29,378 nt of DNA from CBIFVZ01 sp966185765 (GTDB lineage Bacteria > Pseudomonadota > Gammaproteobacteria > Enterobacterales > Enterobacteriaceae), in contig CBIFVZ010000051.1 in assembly GCA_966185765.1 (NCBI GenBank), positions 1 to 29,378 of the forward strand, in the 5' to 3' direction. The position numbers and the translations under genes are program-made. The notes under the pieces were generated by a model. The model did not search any database, was not told the DNA's origin, and saw nothing but the letters and a program-made list of their open reading frames with translations. Positions 17,285-24,240 of this stretch are shown here, piece by piece; position 1 is the first letter of the stretch; every line of letters begins with the position of its first letter.

Positions 17285-18282
17285 GCCAGAGCACGCAGAA
17301 CAAACCGCGCCTGACGACGTCCGCGATGATTGCCTCTATCGCGGAGGAAGGCCAGGAAACTCGTGCAGCACCGTTTGGACACGCGCTGGTGCAGCTTGCG
17401 AATTCACGCCCGGACATCGTAGGTATGACGGCGGATTTGTCTAAATATACCGATCTGCATATTTTCGCCCAGGCGCACCCTGAGCGTTTTTTCCAGATGG
17501 GAATGGCAGAGCAATTGCTGATGGGTGCGGCTGGCGGTATGGCTAAGGAGGGTTTTACGCCGTTTGTCACAACTTATGCTGTGTTCGCCACGCGTCGCGC
17601 CTATGATTTTATTCACCAGGTGATTGCTGAAGAGAACCTGAACGTGAAAATCTGCGCTGCGCTGCCGGGGCTTACGACGGGCTATGGACCCAGCCACCAG
17701 GCGACGGAAGATATTGCGATTATGCGCGGTATTCCGGGTATGACGATTATTGATCCCTGTGACGCCATTGAAATTGAGCAGGCAGTACCGGCGATAGCTG
17801 AACATAAGGGACCGGTCTATATGCGCCTGCTGCGCGGTAAGGTGCCGGTGGTGCTTGAGAAGTACGATTATCAGTTTGAACCAGGCAAGGCACGTCTGCT
17901 GGAAGACGGGCGGGATGTGCTTATTATCTCCTCTGGCCTGATGACCATGCGTGCGCTGGAAGCGGCGGAACAGCTGCGTAAAGACAACGTTGGCGTGGCG
18001 GTACTGCACGTGCCGACTATCAAGCCACTGGATGAGAAAACTATCCTGGAACAGGCATCAAAACCCGGACGTCTGGTTATTACGGCTGAAAACCACACCA
18101 GCGTGGGAGGGTTGAGTGAAGCGGTGGCGGCGTTACTGATGCGCAAAGGCGTACATGCCGCTTTTAGCACCATTACGCTACCCGATGCTTTCCTTGATGC
18201 CGGGGCGTTACCCACGCTGCATGACCGCTACGGTATTTCGGGTAAAGCAATGGTACAAACCATCAAACGGCGACTTCAGTAA
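17281..18282 (+). CDS. transketolase, C-terminal (pyrimidine-binding) subunit
   Basis: 333 residues holding the Pyr and C-terminal domains of transketolase. RAAPFGHALVQLA opens the domain, and E77 in FFQMGMAEQ is the glutamate that activates ThDP. TTGYGPSHQATEDIA (H139) and the later TAENHTSVGGLSEAV are family motifs. It pairs with the preceding gene through a four-base overlap. Split transketolases of this kind occur in dedicated catabolic operons, such as apulose-4-phosphate transketolase, rather than in the pentose phosphate pathway. Here no kinase or epimerase accompanies it. Confidence 0.92.
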   Translation: MSQSTQNKPRLTTSAMIASIAEEGQETRAAPFGHALVQLANSRPDIVGMTADLSKYTDLHIFAQAHPERFFQMGMAEQLLMGAAGGMAKEGFTPFVTTYAVFATRRAYDFIHQVIAEENLNVKICAALPGLTTGYGPSHQATEDIAIMRGIPGMTIIDPCDAIEIEQAVPAIAEHKGPVYMRLLRGKVPVVLEKYDYQFEPGKARLLEDGRDVLIISSGLMTMRALEAAEQLRKDNVGVAVLHVPTIKPLDEKTILEQASKPGRLVITAENHTSVGGLSEAVAALLMRKGVHAAFSTITLPDAFLDAGALPTLHDRYGISGKAMVQTIKRRLQ

Positions 18283-18332
18283 GGCAAAACGCCGCACACG
18301 TACCAGCGCGTGAGAACAACAGGGAGTTATCA

Positions 18333-18380
18333 ATGTTGAAGACGTTGTATTGCTCCACGTTGTTAATCTATCCCGTCTGA
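18333..18380 (+). CDS. possible 15-residue ORF after the transketolase operon
   Basis: ATG 18333 lies seven bases after a good GGGAG ribosome binding site, but the frame ends at TGA 18378-18380 (product MLKTLYCSTLLIYPV). It is 50 bases after the transketolase stop and directly before hairpins and the dispersed repeat. It could be the stump of a lost fourth operon gene or a tiny ORF; neither can be shown here. Confidence 0.25.
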   Translation: MLKTLYCSTLLIYPV

Positions 18381-18388
18381 CAGACTTT

Positions 18389-18408
18389 GCCGCCATTAAC
18401 ATGGCGGC
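18389..18408 (+). terminator. hairpin after the transketolase operon
   Basis: Eight-base perfect stem GCCGCCAT / ATGGCGGC with a TAAC loop, directly abutting the left end of the dispersed repeat. No T-run follows. It probably marks the 3' end of the operon transcript together with the repeat hairpins downstream. Confidence 0.5.
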
Positions 18409-18510
18409 TGAGACTGATGCCTTACCTCACCCTGTCTCAGACAGGGTGAATGACACCCAATTGCTAACCACAAAGAAGGAAAAATCACGTTTTTTCCTTC
18501 TTTGTCAGCA
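18409..18510. repeat. dispersed palindromic repeat, copy 1 (two modules)
   Basis: 102 bases matching 23167-23303 with 3 mismatches once a 35-base extra module there is removed. Left module (18409-18461): contains the perfect inverted repeat CACCCTGTC / GACAGGGTG (18428-18436 / 18440-18448). Right module (18462-18510): starts TGCTAACC and ends GTCAGCA, forming a long hairpin with arms ACAAAGAAGGAAAAA and TTTTTCCTTCTTTGT. It lies between the convergent transketolase and catalase genes. I do not recognise it as REP/BIME, ERIC or a box element. Confidence 0.85.
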
Positions 18511-18516
18511 GCCTGA

Positions 18517-18537
18517 GCGGGAGCCACTGGCTCCCGC
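18517..18537 (-). terminator. hairpin after the catalase gene
   Basis: Nine-base perfect stem GCGGGAGCC (18517-18525) / GGCTCCCGC (18529-18537) with a three-base loop, 17 bases beyond the catalase stop on the minus strand. No clean T-run follows on that strand, but the strong right-module hairpin of the dispersed repeat comes next. Confidence 0.5.
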
Positions 18538-18554
18538 ATCATGCTTAATGGCGA

Positions 18555-20006
18555 TTATTTAGCGTTTTTCAGCGCCTGAACCGCAGCCGCTACGCCTGCG
18601 CCGTACTCCGGGTGTACCTGAGAGAACAGGCCAATCTGGCGCTCCTGGATAAATTCCGGGATCTGCACCAGTTCGCTGGCGATACGGTTAAACATGCGCT
18701 GGTGCTCTTCTTTGCTCAGCAGTTCGAACAGCGCGCGCGGCTGGCTGAAATAGTCTTCATCTTCACGCTGGTTCCAGTGATCGGCCGCGCCTTCAATAGA
18801 CAGTGGCGGCTCGCTGAAGTCCGGCTGTTCCTGGAAGACGCCAAAACTGTTCGGCTCATAGGTCGGGCCGTTACCACTGTTGCCGTCAACGCGCATCGCG
18901 CCGTCGCGATGGTAGTTGTGGAACGGGCAGCGCGGGGCGTTGACCGGGATCTGATGATGGTTAACGCCCAGGCGGTAGCGGTGGGCATCGCCATAGGAGA
19001 ACAGACGGCCTTGCAACATACGGTCAGGCGAGAAGCTGATGCCCGGAACCACGTTTGCTGGTGACATTGCGACCTGCTCAACTTCAGAAAAGTAGTTTTC
19101 CGGGTTGCGATTGAGTTCAAACTCGCCGACTTCAATCAATGGATAATCTTTGTGCGGCCATACTTTAGTCAGGTCAAACGGGTTGTAAGGCACCTGGGAC
19201 GCTTCCGCTTCCGGCATGACCTGAATAAAGAATTTCCAGCGTGGATAGTCGCCTTTTTCAATAGACTCGTACAGGTCGCGCTGGGAGCTTTCACGGTCTT
19301 CAGCGACCAGGCGTTTGGCTTCATCATCCATCAGGTTTTCGATGCCCTGCTGGCAGCGCAGGTGGAATTTCACCCAGAAGCGTTCATTGTTACTGTTAAT
19401 GAAGCTGTAGGTATGGCTACCAAAACCGTGCATATGACGATAGGAGCGCGGCAGGCCGCGGTCGCTGTAGTCAATAGTCAACTGATGCAGGCTTTCAGGT
19501 TGCAGAGAAAAGAAGTCCCACTTGTAGGTTGGATTACGCAGGTTAGTACGCGGATCGCGTTTGACGACGTGGTTCAAATCAGGAAATTTCAGCGGATCGC
19601 GCAGGTAAAATACCGGGGTATTATTACCCACCAGATCCCAGTTGCCTTCTTCGGTATAAAACTTAATGGCAAAGCCACGAATATCGCGCTCGGCGTCGGC
19701 AGCACCGCGTTCACCTGCTACGGTAGAGAAACGAATAAAAAGCTCGGTTTTTTTGCCTGGTTCAGAAAAAATTTTCGCGCGGGTGTAAGACGAGATGTCG
19801 TGGGTGACGGTGAAAGTACCGTAAGCGCCGGAGCCTTTGGCATGCATACGACGCTCGGGGATCACTTCGCGATCAAAGTGGGCCAGCTTTTCGAGAAACC
19901 AGACGTCCTGCAACAACATGGGGCCTCGTTTTCCAGCGGTGGCGACATTATTATTATGTGCGACTGGAGCGCCGGAACCGGTGGTTAACCCTTTCTTGCT
20001 CATCAT
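18555..20006 (-). CDS. katA: catalase, small-subunit monofunctional haem type (KatA-like)
   Basis: Decomposes hydrogen peroxide to water and oxygen in the cytoplasm. It has 483 residues, typical of small-subunit (clade 3) catalases and shorter than KatE. Catalytic H55 lies in ERRMHAKGSGAYG, N128 in VGNNTPVFYLRDP, and the haem-ligand Y338 in RLFSYGDAHRYRLG; the NADPH-binding type sequence NHHQIPVN follows. The start is ATGATG after AAGGAGATA; the second ATG at 20003 gives better spacing and the family start MSKKGLTTG. E. coli K-12 has no gene of this type at this locus. The 254-base gap to yfaY (20007-20260) is AT-rich and should hold the divergent promoters; I could not identify an OxyR site with confidence. 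Confidence 0.95.
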   Translation of the reverse strand: MMSKKGLTTGSGAPVAHNNNVATAGKRGPMLLQDVWFLEKLAHFDREVIPERRMHAKGSGAYGTFTVTHDISSYTRAKIFSEPGKKTELFIRFSTVAGERGAADAERDIRGFAIKFYTEEGNWDLVGNNTPVFYLRDPLKFPDLNHVVKRDPRTNLRNPTYKWDFFSLQPESLHQLTIDYSDRGLPRSYRHMHGFGSHTYSFINSNNERFWVKFHLRCQQGIENLMDDEAKRLVAEDRESSQRDLYESIEKGDYPRWKFFIQVMPEAEASQVPYNPFDLTKVWPHKDYPLIEVGEFELNRNPENYFSEVEQVAMSPANVVPGISFSPDRMLQGRLFSYGDAHRYRLGVNHHQIPVNAPRCPFHNYHRDGAMRVDGNSGNGPTYEPNSFGVFQEQPDFSEPPLSIEGAADHWNQREDEDYFSQPRALFELLSKEEHQRMFNRIASELVQIPEFIQERQIGLFSQVHPEYGAGVAAAVQALKNAK

Positions 20007-20260
20007 TATCTCCTTGGAACTCAGTTTTTGCGAACTACATGCTTAGCCGGGTGGCTTCTTGCAACATTCTTTACTGTCGGCTTGTTTGCGACAACACGGC
20101 TTTCTCTATTACAGTCATACCCTTTCTCTGTCAGACGAAGCGATGATTTTATGCATTGGTGATATATAAATCGGATATTTCATCATTTTCTCAGTTTTTG
20201 ATATGCCAGATTCATCTTTTAACCAATATATTTGACTGTGATATGACGCGGAGTTGAATA

Positions 20261-21460
20261 ATGATAAAAATCGAAATGCTGTCCACCGGCGACGAAGTGC
20301 TGCACGGCCAGATAGTGGATACCAACGCTGCCTGGCTTGCGGACTATCTGTTCAGTCAGGGACTGCCGATGAGCGGGCGCAGCACGGTTGGGGATGCGCT
20401 TGATGCGTTAGAAGCTGCGCTACGCGAGCGCAGTCAGCATGCGGATGTGCTGATTGTAAACGGTGGACTGGGGCCGACCAGTGATGACCTGTGCGCCGAG
20501 GCGGCGGCAAAGGCGCTGGGCCAGCCGCTGGTGGAAAATGCCGAATGGCTGGCGCGTATGACGCAGTATTTTGCTGAGCGCGGCAGAGAAATGGCACCGT
20601 CAAATCGTAAACAGGCGCAACTGCCTGCCGGAAGCGAGATGATCGATAACCCGGTTGGCACTGCCTGTGGGTTTGCGATAACGCTCAACCGCTGCCTTAT
20701 CTTTTTCACGCCGGGCGTTCCCTCAGAGTTTAAAGTGATGGTTGAGCAACAAATCGTGCCGCGTTTGCGCGCGCGTTTTACCCTTGCCGAGCCGCCGCTG
20801 TGCCTGCGTCTGACCACCTTCGGGCGTGGCGAAAGCAGCCTGGCGCAGCAGTTAGATACGCTACCGCTGCCGCCTGATGTAGTGCTGGGTTATCGCTCCA
20901 GTGCACCCATTATTGAACTCAAACTGACCGGCCCGGCAGCAAGACGTGAGGAGATGCTACGGGTGTGGGAGGACGTGAAGCGGGAGGCGGGAGATAGCCT
21001 GATTTTTGAAGGTACGGCAGGGCTTGCCGCGTCGACAGCTGAGCTTCTGGCTATGCGTGGGCAGAGCCTGGCGGTAAGTGAGCAGTTCAGCAACGGGCTG
21101 TTATGCTGGCAGTTGGGCGACGGTGGTGTCACGCCAGTCTATGCTGAAATGCTGCCCGTCAGGGAGGAAACGCTGGAGCGCAGTATGCAGCGCGCTGCGG
21201 ATTATGCCGCCCGGACTCGGGCTGACGTGGTGCTGCTACTGGCCGCCGCCGGGGAAGACAGCATCAACTATGTTATCCACAGTGCGCAAGGCGGCCTGGG
21301 GGTACGTGCCGGATTCAACCTCAGCAACCGTGCGCCGCGCGTACATCAGGAAACGTGTGCCGTAATGGCAATGAATTTACTGCGACGCTGGCTTAACAAT
21401 GAACCGCTGCGCGCGCATTACGGCTGGGTACATGTCTTTGAACATATCGTCATGCCCTGA
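20261..21460 (+). CDS. yfaY: CinA-like protein YfaY
   Basis: 399 residues (E. coli YfaY 400). The N-terminal COG1058/MoCF-like domain reads MLSTGDEVLHGQIVDTNAAWLADYLF, then VNGGLGPTSDDL, MAPSNRKQAQLP, NPVGTACGF and FTPGVPSEFKVM, all strongly conserved. The C-terminal PncC-like domain (from about residue 255) is degenerate: the usual AES-C/S-TGG signature is VSEQFSNGLL here, and I would not assume NMN deamidase activity. The cellular role of YfaY is not settled. It is upstream of glpT as in E. coli. A GGAG eight bases before the ATG supports the start. Confidence 0.93.
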   Translation: MIKIEMLSTGDEVLHGQIVDTNAAWLADYLFSQGLPMSGRSTVGDALDALEAALRERSQHADVLIVNGGLGPTSDDLCAEAAAKALGQPLVENAEWLARMTQYFAERGREMAPSNRKQAQLPAGSEMIDNPVGTACGFAITLNRCLIFFTPGVPSEFKVMVEQQIVPRLRARFTLAEPPLCLRLTTFGRGESSLAQQLDTLPLPPDVVLGYRSSAPIIELKLTGPAARREEMLRVWEDVKREAGDSLIFEGTAGLAASTAELLAMRGQSLAVSEQFSNGLLCWQLGDGGVTPVYAEMLPVREETLERSMQRAADYAARTRADVVLLLAAAGEDSINYVIHSAQGGLGVRAGFNLSNRAPRVHQETCAVMAMNLLRRWLNNEPLRAHYGWVHVFEHIVMP

Positions 21461-21476
21461 TGATTTATCTTCTCTT

Positions 21477-21502
21477 CAGGCGGCAATATACCGCCTGTCT
21501 TC
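21477..21502 (+). terminator. terminator-like hairpin after yfaY
   Basis: Seven-base stem CAGGCGG (21477-21483) / CCGCCTG (21491-21497) with a seven-base loop, followed by the pyrimidine run TCTTCTTC. It lies 17 bases after the yfaY stop and isolates glpT transcription. Confidence 0.6.
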
Positions 21503-21576
21503 TTCACGGATTCGCTACCTCTTCAGACGTATTTTTTTATTTTAAATGCGCATTTTCGAAAGCAAATGAAAATTTA

Positions 21577-21594
21577 ATGTGCGTTTAAGCACAT
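21577..21594. promoter_or_regulatory. candidate CRP site upstream of glpT
   Basis: Perfect dyad ATGTGC / GCACAT with a GTTTAA spacer. It has the TGTG-N8-CACA geometry of CRP sites, but the innermost base of each half-site is C/G instead of the consensus A/T. E. coli glpT is activated by cAMP-CRP, and this lies 169 bases before the glpT ATG. Assignment rests on the motif and the known regulation of the family. Confidence 0.5.
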
Positions 21595-21671
21595 AAACGA
21601 TCTGTTTTTAATAAAAATGTAACACGATGTGCGATATTTTATCGGTGGCGGCGCACATGGCGTCTCACCTT

Positions 21672-21689
21672 ATGCGCGAATATGAACAT
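21672..21689. promoter_or_regulatory. candidate GlpR operator upstream of glpT
   Basis: ATGCGCGAATATGAACAT, about 13 of 18 positions matching the GlpR palindrome type ATGTTCG-N4-CGAACAT as I recall it, with the right half nearly perfect (TGAACAT). It is 74 bases before the glpT start, where a repressor of the glycerol-3-phosphate regulon would act. It is an approximate match only. Confidence 0.4.
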
Positions 21690-21762
21690 TATCGTGTTTT
21701 TCCAACGCGCTGCCACCTCTGGATTAAAGATAAAAAAATAGCATGCTGGCAACGGAGGTTTC

Positions 21763-23109
21763 ATGTTAAGTATTTTTAAACCCGCTGCGCACAAGGCAAG
21801 ATTGCCGTCTGAGAAGATTGATCCGGTCTATCGCCGCCTGCGCTGGCAGATTTTTGCAGGGATATTTTTTGGCTACGCTGCCTATTACCTGGTGCGTAAG
21901 AACTTTGCGTTGGCGATGCCCTACTTGGTTGAACAAGGTTTTTCTCGCGGCGATCTGGGTTTTGCGCTCTCGGGGATTTCTATTGCCTATGGCTTTTCAA
22001 AATTCATCATGGGTTCGGTTTCCGATCGTTCAAACCCGCGGGTATTTTTACCAGCAGGTCTGATACTGGCAGCGCTGGTGATGCTGTTTATGGGCTTTGT
22101 GCCCTGGGCGACATCCAGCATCATGGTGATGTTCGTGCTGCTGTTCATGTGCGGTTGGTTCCAGGGCATGGGGTGGCCGCCGTGCGGGCGTACTATGGTG
22201 CACTGGTGGTCACAAAAAGAGCGTGGCGGCATTGTGTCGGTGTGGAACTGCGCGCATAACGTCGGCGGCGGTATTCCACCGCTGCTGTTCCTGTTAGGCA
22301 TGGCCTGGTTTAACGACTGGCACGCCGCGCTATATATGCCCGCGTTTGCTGCCATCATTGTCGCGCTGTTTGCCTTTGCCATGATGCGAGATACGCCGCA
22401 ATCCTGCGGTCTGCCGCCGATTGAAGAGTACAAAAACGACTATCCGGACGATTACAGCGAGAAAAACGAGCAGGAGCTGACGGCGAAGCAGATTTTTATG
22501 CAGTATGTGCTGCCTAACCGCCTGCTGTGGTACATCGCTATTGCGAACGTGTTCGTTTACCTGCTGCGTTACGGCATTCTTGACTGGTCTCCGACCTACC
22601 TTAAAGAAGTGAAGCACTTTGCGCTGGATAAGTCGTCCTGGGCTTATTTCTTCTACGAGTACGCCGGTATTCCGGGCACGCTGCTGTGCGGCTGGATGTC
22701 CGATAAAGTGTTTCGCGGCAACCGTGGTGCCACAGGCGTGTTCTTTATGACACTGGTGACTATCGCGACCATCGTGTACTGGCTCAACCCGCCGGGCAAT
22801 CCGTCTGTCGATATGGCCTGTATGATTATTATCGGCTTTTTGATTTACGGACCGGTCATGCTCATTGGCCTGCATGCGCTGGAGCTGGCGCCGAAGAAAG
22901 CGGCAGGAACGGCAGCTGGCTTTACCGGACTTTTCGGCTACCTGGGGGGATCCGTTGCGGCGAGCGCTATCGTGGGCTACACCGTTGACTTCTTCGGTTG
23001 GGACGGTGGCTTTATCGTGATGATTGGCGGCAGTGTGCTGGCCGTTATTCTGCTGCTGGTAGTGATGGTGGGTGAACACCGAAATCACAAGGCTGCGACG
23101 AAATCATAA
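21763..23109 (+). CDS. glpT: glycerol-3-phosphate:phosphate antiporter GlpT
   Basis: Inner-membrane MFS antiporter importing glycerol-3-phosphate in exchange for phosphate; it also takes up fosfomycin. It has 448 residues (E. coli 452) and twelve helices. Substrate-site residues stand at the E. coli numbers: R45 and K46 (YYLVRKNFA), H165 (WNCAHNVGGG) and R269 (YLLRYGILDW). MGWPPCGRTMVHWWSQKERG is the family signature loop. ACGGAGG before the ATG gives a good start. The usual partner glpQ does not follow, and the divergent glpABC operon is not upstream, where yfaY is instead. Candidate CRP and GlpR sites lie in the 302-base leader. Confidence 0.97.
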   Translation: MLSIFKPAAHKARLPSEKIDPVYRRLRWQIFAGIFFGYAAYYLVRKNFALAMPYLVEQGFSRGDLGFALSGISIAYGFSKFIMGSVSDRSNPRVFLPAGLILAALVMLFMGFVPWATSSIMVMFVLLFMCGWFQGMGWPPCGRTMVHWWSQKERGGIVSVWNCAHNVGGGIPPLLFLLGMAWFNDWHAALYMPAFAAIIVALFAFAMMRDTPQSCGLPPIEEYKNDYPDDYSEKNEQELTAKQIFMQYVLPNRLLWYIAIANVFVYLLRYGILDWSPTYLKEVKHFALDKSSWAYFFYEYAGIPGTLLCGWMSDKVFRGNRGATGVFFMTLVTIATIVYWLNPPGNPSVDMACMIIIGFLIYGPVMLIGLHALELAPKKAAGTAAGFTGLFGYLGGSVAASAIVGYTVDFFGWDGGFIVMIGGSVLAVILLLVVMVGEHRNHKAATKS

Positions 23110-23143
23110 TGCTTTATCCGGCTCTGGTCGTGACTTCAGTAAC

Positions 23144-23167
23144 AAGCCTGCGCTATGTCGGAGGCTT
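23144..23167 (+). repeat. imperfect copy of the glpT terminator stem, left flank of repeat copy 2
   Basis: AAGCCTGCG-CTATGT-CGGAGGCTT, 24 bases with 2 mismatches to 23309-23332. It forms the same hairpin with one internal mismatch but lacks the T-run, because the dispersed repeat begins right at its end. It may be a former terminator separated from its T-run. Confidence 0.7.
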
Positions 23168-23303
23168 GAGACTGATGCCTTACCTCATCCTGTCTCAGAC
23201 AGGGTGAATGACACCCAATAAAAAATAAGGAAAATCAATTCATTGATTTTCATCTGCTAACCACAAAGAAGGAAAAACCCCGTTTTTTCCTTCTTTGTCA
23301 GCA
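23167..23303. repeat. dispersed palindromic repeat, copy 2 (three modules)
   Basis: 137 bases. Left module 23167-23219 (53 bases, one mismatch to copy 1). Extra module 23220-23254 (35 bases, absent from copy 1) holds the hairpin GAAAATCAA / TTGATTTTC with a TTCA loop. Right module 23255-23303 (49 bases, two mismatches, both in the hairpin loop). It lies between convergent glpT and a LysR gene, between two near-identical terminator stems. Confidence 0.85.
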
Positions 23304-23308
23304 ATCTG

Positions 23309-23342
23309 AAGCCTCCGCTGTGTCGGAGGCTTTTTTGTTTTT
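23309..23342 (+). terminator. intrinsic terminator of glpT
   Basis: Nine-base perfect stem AAGCCTCCG / CGGAGGCTT with a CTGTGT loop, followed by a T-run interrupted by one G. It is about 200 bases after the glpT stop because the dispersed repeat intervenes. It abuts the stop codon of the convergent LysR gene. Confidence 0.85.
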
Positions 23343-24240
23343 AAGTGCTGCTTCTGGTCGTGACAAGTCGCTTTACCATGTCGGTGACCTGCCAGCGCTG
23401 GTCTTCGCGCCGTTGTACCAGATAGACATTGACGGTAAACGGCGTGCGGTCTGTTGTCAGCAATGGGCGAAACGTGACGCCAGCAAAGCGAATATGACAC
23501 AGTGAGGCAGGAAGCAGGGCAACACCTTGTTCACTTGAAATGGCGCTCAGCAACTGGAGCTGGTCCTCTGGCATATCAATGAGCCGGGAAGCGCGGCGTT
23601 TTAAGATGGCGTCATATTTATCATACAGGGCAGGGTTACGACTGCGGCAAAACCAGAACAGCGGCAAATCACGCACATCTTCAAGGCTGACGGCCGCGAG
23701 TGCCGCCGCCGGGTGGCTGGAAGGCAGTGCCAGCAAAAGCGGCTCGACGTGCAGGGGAGTGTAAATCAGCGAGGCATCCGGCAACGCGGTTTCCACGCTA
23801 ATGGTCAGATCCAACTCTTTGTCGATAAGACGCTGCAGCAGCGGCAGCGAGGAGGGCGCGTGATACAGCGTTTTGCCGCTGGTTTGCGTTGGCTGAAACA
23901 GTGCGGCAATACCTGGCTGGTAGCGAAGATCCAGCATATCGGTCAGCCCGATACGCAATGGGTTTTGTGTCTTTTGCAGGTTGTTTACCGTCTGACTCAG
24001 TAACTCAAGGATGTTGCGCGCCTGCTGCTCCAGCAACACGCCTGCTTTAGTGAGTTCAACGGTATGGGTGCTGCGTTTTAACACAGCACAACCGAGGGTC
24101 TCTTCCAGGCACTGAATCTGGCGTGAGAGCGGTGGTTGAGTCATGTCCAGACTCTGTGCTGCACGCCGGAAATTAAGCGTTTGCGCGACGGCGAGAAAAC
24201 ACTGTAGCTGTTTTACCGTCGGCAGTTTTTGCTGCTCCAT
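23341..24240 (-). CDS. LysR-family transcriptional regulator
   Basis: 299 residues. The DNA-binding part at residues 8-65 reads TVKQLQCFLAVAQTLNFRRAAQSLDMTQ, then PPLSRQIQCLEETLGCAVLKR, and a substrate-binding domain follows (LRIGLTDMLD, DLTISVE, EQGVALLPASL). The PPLSRQI helix is typical of the large LysR branch that includes CatM/BenM and CynR-like proteins. No divergently transcribed target is next to it, so its target is not indicated by position; glpT is convergent and the autotransporter is upstream on the same strand. AAGGGGAAAG before the ATG supports the start. Confidence 0.85.
   Translation of the reverse strand: MEQQKLPTVKQLQCFLAVAQTLNFRRAAQSLDMTQPPLSRQIQCLEETLGCAVLKRSTHTVELTKAGVLLEQQARNILELLSQTVNNLQKTQNPLRIGLTDMLDLRYQPGIAALFQPTQTSGKTLYHAPSSLPLLQRLIDKELDLTISVETALPDASLIYTPLHVEPLLLALPSSHPAAALAAVSLEDVRDLPLFWFCRSRNPALYDKYDAILKRRASRLIDMPEDQLQLLSAISSEQGVALLPASLCHIRFAGVTFRPLLTTDRTPFTVNVYLVQRREDQRWQVTDMVKRLVTTRSST

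Noticed and set aside
18409..18510. ERIC or REP element
   Set aside because: The arms and core do not match the ERIC or REP consensus sequences that I know; length and module structure also differ.
19152..19988. 278-codon plus-strand ORF opposite the catalase gene
   Set aside because: Shadow frame of a fully conserved catalase; no start signal or family resemblance.
22330..23088. 252-codon minus-strand ORF opposite glpT
   Set aside because: Shadow of glpT; composition rich in His, Arg and Gln typical of antisense frames.
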